In this document: positions 31,441 through 35,061 of the stretch, piece after piece
Layout of the letters: every line of letters begins with the position of its first letter
Position numbering within the stretch: position 1 is the stretch's first letter
NCBI RefSeq assembly: GCF_001668675.1
Contig: NZ_LZKQ01000138.1
Coordinates: 1 to 35,061 of the forward strand
Direction of reading: 5' to 3'
Origin: Mycobacterium asiaticum
Lineage (GTDB): Bacteria > Actinomycetota > Actinomycetes > Mycobacteriales > Mycobacteriaceae
DNA length: 35,061 nucleotides
Notes under the pieces: generated by a model
Databases searched by the model: none
What the model saw: only the letters and a program-made list of their open reading frames with translations
What the model was told of the DNA's origin: nothing
Position numbers and translations under genes: made by a program

Positions 31441-32805
31441 ATGGGTCGCGGGCCGGGGGGACATCGGGTCAAGGACGGGTGGTGGACGCTGATCCTGCTC
31501 GCGGTGATCGGTGTGGTCGTCGTGGTGACCGCGGTGTCCTTCACCGGCACCTTGCGCTCCTTCGTGCCGGTGACCCTGGTCGCCGACCGCTCCGGGCTGG
31601 TGATGGACACCGGCGCCAAGGTGATGCTGCGCGGTGTGCAGGTCGGCCGGGTCAGTCGGATCGGCCAGACAAACAAGGGCACCAGCCTGGTGCTGGAGAT
31701 CGACCCGGATCAAACCCGGTTCATCCCGGCCAATGTCGAGGCCCAGATCAGCGCGACGACCGCTTTCGGCGCCAAGTTCGTGGACCTGGTGATACCGGAA
31801 AACCCAAGCGCCGCCAGGCTATCCGGCGGAGCGGTGGTGCGGTCGCGGAACGTCAGCACGGAGATCAACACGGTTTTCGAGAACGTCGTGGACCTGCTCG
31901 ACATGATCGACCCGCTCAAGCTGAACGCGGTTCTTACCGCGGTGGCCGATGCCGTTCGCGGCCAGGGCGAGCGGATCGGCCAGGCCACAACCAGCCTCAA
32001 CGAGGTACTGCAGGCACTGAATGCGCGTCGCGAGACCATCGGCCGAAACTGGCGGTCGGTCCGGAAGTTCGCCGACACCTACGACACCGCCGCGCACGAC
32101 GTCGTGGCGATCCTCAATGCCGCCAGTACCACCAGCGTCACCGTCACGGATCACGCGAAACAGTTGGATGCGCTGCTGCTCAACGTGATCGGACTGTCCG
32201 ATAGCGGCACCACCCTGCTCGGCTACAGCAGGGACAACCTGGTGGCTTCTGTCAACGTCCTCGAACCGACCACGAGCCTGTTGTCCAAGTACAGCCCCGA
32301 GTACACCTGCTTCCTGCAGGGCACCAAGTGGTACCTGGACAACGGGGGATACTCCGCGTGGGGCGGCGCCGATGGCCGGACCCTGCAACTCGATGTGGCG
32401 CTGCTACTCGGCAACGACCCCTACATCACCCCGGACAACCTGCCACGTGTCGCGGCCAAGGGCGGTCCGGGCGGACAGCCCGGCTGCGGGTCACTGCCGG
32501 ACGCCACCAAGAACTTCCCGGTGCGCCAACTGATTACCGACACCGGCTGGGGAACAGGACTGGACATCCGGCCCAACCCCGGCCTCGGGCATCCCTGCTG
32601 GGCGGACTACTTCCCGGTCACGCGCGCGGTGCCCCGTCCGCCGTCCATCCGCCAGTGCCTGCCCGGCCCGGCGCCCGGCCCGAATCCGGGTGGGCCCCCC
32701 TACGGGGCGGCGCTGTACGGGCCTGGGGGAGTGCCGCTTTGGCCTGGAATCCCGTCGGCAATCCCGCCTGGTACGCCCGACGTCCAAGCGGGTGAGCACC
32801 CATGA
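31441..32805 (+). CDS. mce3A: Mce3A, MCE-domain substrate-binding subunit
   Basis: ATG at 31441 gives 454 residues. One N-terminal membrane anchor (WWTLILLAVIGVVVVVTAV) is followed by the MCE/MlaD domain (about 42-118: VTLVADRSGLVMDTGAKVMLRGVQVGRVSRI...FGAKFVDLVIP). A long helical needle region runs to about residue 290 (LNAVLTAVADAVRGQGERIGQATTSLNEVLQAL), then a cysteine-containing Pro/Gly-rich tail. Six different Mce subunits are thought to form a tunnel that carries lipid from the cell envelope to YrbE. The gene overlaps mce3B by 4 bp (ATGA). Confidence 0.93.
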   Translation: MGRGPGGHRVKDGWWTLILLAVIGVVVVVTAVSFTGTLRSFVPVTLVADRSGLVMDTGAKVMLRGVQVGRVSRIGQTNKGTSLVLEIDPDQTRFIPANVEAQISATTAFGAKFVDLVIPENPSAARLSGGAVVRSRNVSTEINTVFENVVDLLDMIDPLKLNAVLTAVADAVRGQGERIGQATTSLNEVLQALNARRETIGRNWRSVRKFADTYDTAAHDVVAILNAASTTSVTVTDHAKQLDALLLNVIGLSDSGTTLLGYSRDNLVASVNVLEPTTSLLSKYSPEYTCFLQGTKWYLDNGGYSAWGGADGRTLQLDVALLLGNDPYITPDNLPRVAAKGGPGGQPGCGSLPDATKNFPVRQLITDTGWGTGLDIRPNPGLGHPCWADYFPVTRAVPRPPSIRQCLPGPAPGPNPGGPPYGAALYGPGGVPLWPGIPSAIPPGTPDVQAGEHP

Positions 32806-33830
32806 GGGAGAACCTCCGGGGCGTCGTCATGCGCCTCGCGGCGTTCCTGACGGTGTGCCTGCTGACCGCCTTTGTGCTCGTCGCCGTCTTCGGCGAGGTG
32901 CGATTCGGTGACGGCAAGACCTATTACGCCGAGTTCACCAACGTGTCGAATCTCAGGCAGGGCAAGCTGGTACGCATCGCCGGGGTCGAAGTCGGGAAGG
33001 TCAGCAAAATCTCGGTCAACCCGGACGCGACGGTGCGGGTCGAATTCACCGCCGAGGATTCGGTCGTCCTGACCGAGGGCACCCAGGCCGTGATCCGGTA
33101 CGACAACCTGTTCGGCGACCGCTATCTTGCTCTGGAGGAAGGAGCGGGCGGGCCCGCGGTGCTGCGCCCCGGACAGACGATTCCGCTGACGCGCACCAAA
33201 CCGGCGCTGGATCTGGACGCGCTGATCGGCGGTTTCAAGCCGCTGTTTCGGGCACTGAATCCCGACCAGGTCAACGCGCTGAGTGAACAACTGCTGCAAG
33301 CCTTTCAAGGCCAGGGGCCCACCATCACCTCCTTCCTGGAGCAGGCCACGGCCCTGACGAACACACTGGCGGACCGCGATCAGTTGATAGGGCAGGTGAT
33401 CGACAACCTGAACGTGGTGATGGGTTCGCTTGGCGGCCAGAGTGATCGGCTGGATCAGGCAGTGGCCTCGCTGACGCAGTTGGTGCACGGGCTGGCCGAA
33501 CGCAAAGCCGATCTGTCCAATGCGGTGGCCTACACCGATGCCGCCACGGGTTCGATCGCGGACCTGCTGGCCCAGGCCCGCGCGCCGATGTCGAAGGCGG
33601 TACGCGAGACCGATCGGGTCGCCAGCATCGCGCTTGCCGACCACGACTACCTGGACAACTTGCTCAACACGCTGCCCGACAAATACCAGGCGCTGGTGCG
33701 CCAGGGCATGTACGGCGACTTCTTCGCCTTCTACCTGTGCGATGTCGTGCTGAAGGTCAACGGCAAAGGCGGTCAGCCGGTCTATGTCAAGGTGGCCGGG
33801 CAGGCCACCGGGCGGTGCGCGCCGAAATGA
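32802..33830 (+). CDS. mce3B: Mce3B, MCE-domain substrate-binding subunit
   Basis: ATG at 32802 overlaps the mce3A stop and gives 342 residues, as in Rv1967. The anchor is VVMRLAAFLTVCLLTAFVLVAVFG. The MCE domain follows (YYAEFTNVSNLRQGKLVRIAGVEVGKVSKI; AVIRYDNLFGDRYLALEEG), then a helical domain (ALSEQLLQAFQGQGPTITSFLEQATALTNTLADRDQLIGQVIDNL). It lacks the long Pro-rich tail of Mce3A and Mce3C. It is part of the lipid tunnel. Confidence 0.93.
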   Translation: MRENLRGVVMRLAAFLTVCLLTAFVLVAVFGEVRFGDGKTYYAEFTNVSNLRQGKLVRIAGVEVGKVSKISVNPDATVRVEFTAEDSVVLTEGTQAVIRYDNLFGDRYLALEEGAGGPAVLRPGQTIPLTRTKPALDLDALIGGFKPLFRALNPDQVNALSEQLLQAFQGQGPTITSFLEQATALTNTLADRDQLIGQVIDNLNVVMGSLGGQSDRLDQAVASLTQLVHGLAERKADLSNAVAYTDAATGSIADLLAQARAPMSKAVRETDRVASIALADHDYLDNLLNTLPDKYQALVRQGMYGDFFAFYLCDVVLKVNGKGGQPVYVKVAGQATGRCAPK

Positions 33831-35053
33831 AATCCTTCGCCGAGCGCAACCGCCTGGTCATCGGCACCGTGGGCATCGTGCTGGCTGCCGGCGCGGTCAC
33901 GGCTGCCCTGCAATACCAGCACCTGCCCTTCCTCGATCAGGGCCGAACCGTCGGCGCGTACTTCGTGGACGCGGGCGGTTTGCGGACCGACAACACCGTC
34001 GAGGTCTCCGGATATCCGGTCGGGAAGGTGGCCAGCATCGAACTCGACGGACCCGGCGTACTGGTCACGTTCAAGGTGGACAACAACATTCGGCTGGGCA
34101 GCCGCACCGAGGCGGCGATCAAGACCAAAGGGCTGCTGGGCAGCAAGTTTTTGGACATCACGCCCCGCGGCGATGGCCGGCTGGACGGACCCATCCCGCT
34201 CGAGCGCACCATGTCGCCCTACCAATTGCCGGACGCGCTGGGCGATTTGGCCACCACGATCAGCGGACTGAACACCAACCAGTTGTCCCGATCGCTGGAC
34301 ACACTGGCGCATACCTTCGCCGACACCCCGGCCGACTTCCGCGACGCGATGAAGGGCGTGGCACGGCTCGCACAGACACTGGATGACCGGGACGCCCAGC
34401 TGCGCCGGCTGCTGGACAACGCCGCCAAGGCGACAAGCGTGCTGGCCAAACGCAGCGACCAAATCGTCGGCCTGGTGCGGGACACGACAGCGCTGCTGAC
34501 CCAGCTGCGGACGCAGAGCGCGGCCCTGGACCAGATCTGGGGAAACATCTCGGCGGTGTCGCGGCAACTGCAGGGCTTCATCGGGGAAAACCGGCAGCAA
34601 CTGCGGCCCGCGCTGGACAAGCTCAACGGGGTCCTGTCGATCGTGGACGAGCGCAAGGAACGCATCAAGCAGGCCATCCCGCTGCTCAACTCCTACGTCA
34701 TGTCGCTGGGCGAATCACTCTCGTCCGGGCCGTTTTTCAAGGCGTATGTGGTGAACCTGCTCCCCGGCCAGTTCGTGCAGCCGTTCATCGGAGCCGCATT
34801 CTCCGACCTCGGGCTGGACCCGGCCACCCTGCTGCCCTCGCAAGTGACCGACCCGCCGACCGGGCAGCCCGGCACGCCCGCGCTACCGATCCCGTATCCG
34901 CGCACCGGCCAGGGCGGCGAGCCGCGACTGAACCTGCCGGATGCCATCACCGGCAACCCCGGAGACCCCCGCTACCCGTACCGCCCAGAGCCCCGGCGGC
35001 CAGGGTGGGCCCACCGGAATACGGCGGGGTCAACTGGATGGCGCGGCCGGTGA
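33827..35053 (+). CDS. mce3C: Mce3C, MCE-domain substrate-binding subunit
   Basis: ATG at 33827 overlaps the mce3B stop and gives 408 residues (Rv1968 is about 410). An N-terminal anchor (LVIGTVGIVLAAGAVTAAL) leads to the MCE domain (VGAYFVDAGGLRTDNTVEVSGYPVGKVASI; AAIKTKGLLGSKFLDITPRG) and a long helical part (FADTPADFRDAMKGVARLAQTLDDRDAQLRRLLDNAAKATSVL). The last 70 residues are Pro/Gly-rich and end with arginine-rich text. The stop overlaps a GTG in the GTGA arrangement, which marks the start of mce3D and supports this end. Confidence 0.92.
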   Translation: MKSFAERNRLVIGTVGIVLAAGAVTAALQYQHLPFLDQGRTVGAYFVDAGGLRTDNTVEVSGYPVGKVASIELDGPGVLVTFKVDNNIRLGSRTEAAIKTKGLLGSKFLDITPRGDGRLDGPIPLERTMSPYQLPDALGDLATTISGLNTNQLSRSLDTLAHTFADTPADFRDAMKGVARLAQTLDDRDAQLRRLLDNAAKATSVLAKRSDQIVGLVRDTTALLTQLRTQSAALDQIWGNISAVSRQLQGFIGENRQQLRPALDKLNGVLSIVDERKERIKQAIPLLNSYVMSLGESLSSGPFFKAYVVNLLPGQFVQPFIGAAFSDLGLDPATLLPSQVTDPPTGQPGTPALPIPYPRTGQGGEPRLNLPDAITGNPGDPRYPYRPEPRRPGWAHRNTAGSTGWRGR

Positions 35054-35061
35054 CGAGTTGC
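35050..35061 (+). CDS. mce3D: Mce3D start (only four codons in window)
   Basis: GTG at 35050 overlaps the mce3C stop TGA at 35051-35053, the same coupled layout as the other mce3 junctions, and opens a frame reading M-T-S-C to the edge. Operon order predicts mce3D. The call rests on position alone. Confidence 0.6.

Noticed and set aside
33827..35061. Possible frameshift at the mce3C C-terminus, because another frame reads PPEYGGVNWMARPVTSC
   Set aside because: The GTG overlapping the TGA at 35050-35053 matches the coupled junctions of the rest of the operon, so the stop is taken as real.
1..35061. tRNA, rRNA, CRISPR arrays, insertion sequences or prophage
   Set aside because: No cloverleaf-like sequence, repeat-spacer array, transposase or phage gene was seen on either strand.

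Overview
The window is a high-GC actinobacterial chromosome segment that belongs to a Mycobacterium. The signs are a PPE protein with MPTR-type pentapeptide repeats, an fadD/fadE/echA lipid gene set, and an mce operon with its YrbE permeases. Gene order and orientation closely follow the M. tuberculosis stretch from the PPE34/PPE35 area (Rv1917c-Rv1918c) through Rv1919c, Rv1922, lipD, fadD31, Rv1927, Rv1928c, Rv1930c, Rv1931c, tpx, fadE18-fadE17-echA13 and Rv1936-Rv1941, then jump to mce3R (Rv1963c) and yrbE3A-mce3D. These locus names come from remembered synteny and family resemblance, not from a search. Several M. tuberculosis neighbours are absent (mpt63, lppF, Rv1920, Rv1924c, and everything between Rv1941 and Rv1963c). 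Other genes are inserted, so this is a non-tuberculous species.

Layout: 1-1543 is the 5' part of a PPE-MPTR gene (minus). 1544-2367 is an AT-rich to GC-rich spacer with a possible PPE relic and alternating C/G-tract hairpins. 2368-4066 holds a glycine-rich lipoprotein, a terminator and a limonene-monooxygenase-like flavin enzyme. 4128-10098 holds a START-like protein, two beta-lactamase-fold serine hydrolases, the fatty-acyl-AMP ligase FadD31 and a DUF2071 protein. 10092-14289 holds a frameshifted zinc-ribbon gene, an SDR, a SnoaL-like protein, a PfpI/GlxA pair, the peroxidase Tpx and a 49-residue predicted lipoprotein. 14482-24985 is a divergent lipid-degradation cluster: echA13-fadE17-fadE18 leftward, and rightward an F420/FMN-type monooxygenase, a ferredoxin-reductase-hydroxylase fusion, EphB, a flavin reductase, a degenerate RibA1 and an SDR. 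24996-26486 holds mce3R and a wrecked limonene-epoxide-hydrolase gene upstream of it. 26487-29627 holds a GAF-LuxR regulator divergent from a P450/NTF2/3Fe-4S ferredoxin cassette. 29814 to the end is the mce3 import operon, cut inside mce3D.

How the parts fit: Mce3 (lipid import), monooxygenases with a flavin reductase and a P450 with its ferredoxin (oxygenation), epoxide hydrolase, SDRs, FadD31 and FadE17/FadE18/EchA13 (side-chain oxidation) make a plausible uptake-and-breakdown route for an isoprenoid- or sterol-like lipid. Mce3R is the known TetR repressor of this set in M. tuberculosis. A 20-bp element matching GTAYYGWCTATGGACWTRA occurs in the echA13/Rv1936-like promoter region, in the mce3R promoter region and upstream of yrbE3A, which are the three places a Mce3R operator should be. 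The freshest observations are this motif, the epoxide-hydrolase pseudogene at the head of the mce3R unit, the loss of catalytic residues in both halves of RibA1, the regulated P450 cassette wedged between mce3R and mce3, and the small lipoprotein convergent with tpx. I saw no tRNA, rRNA, CRISPR array or insertion sequence.
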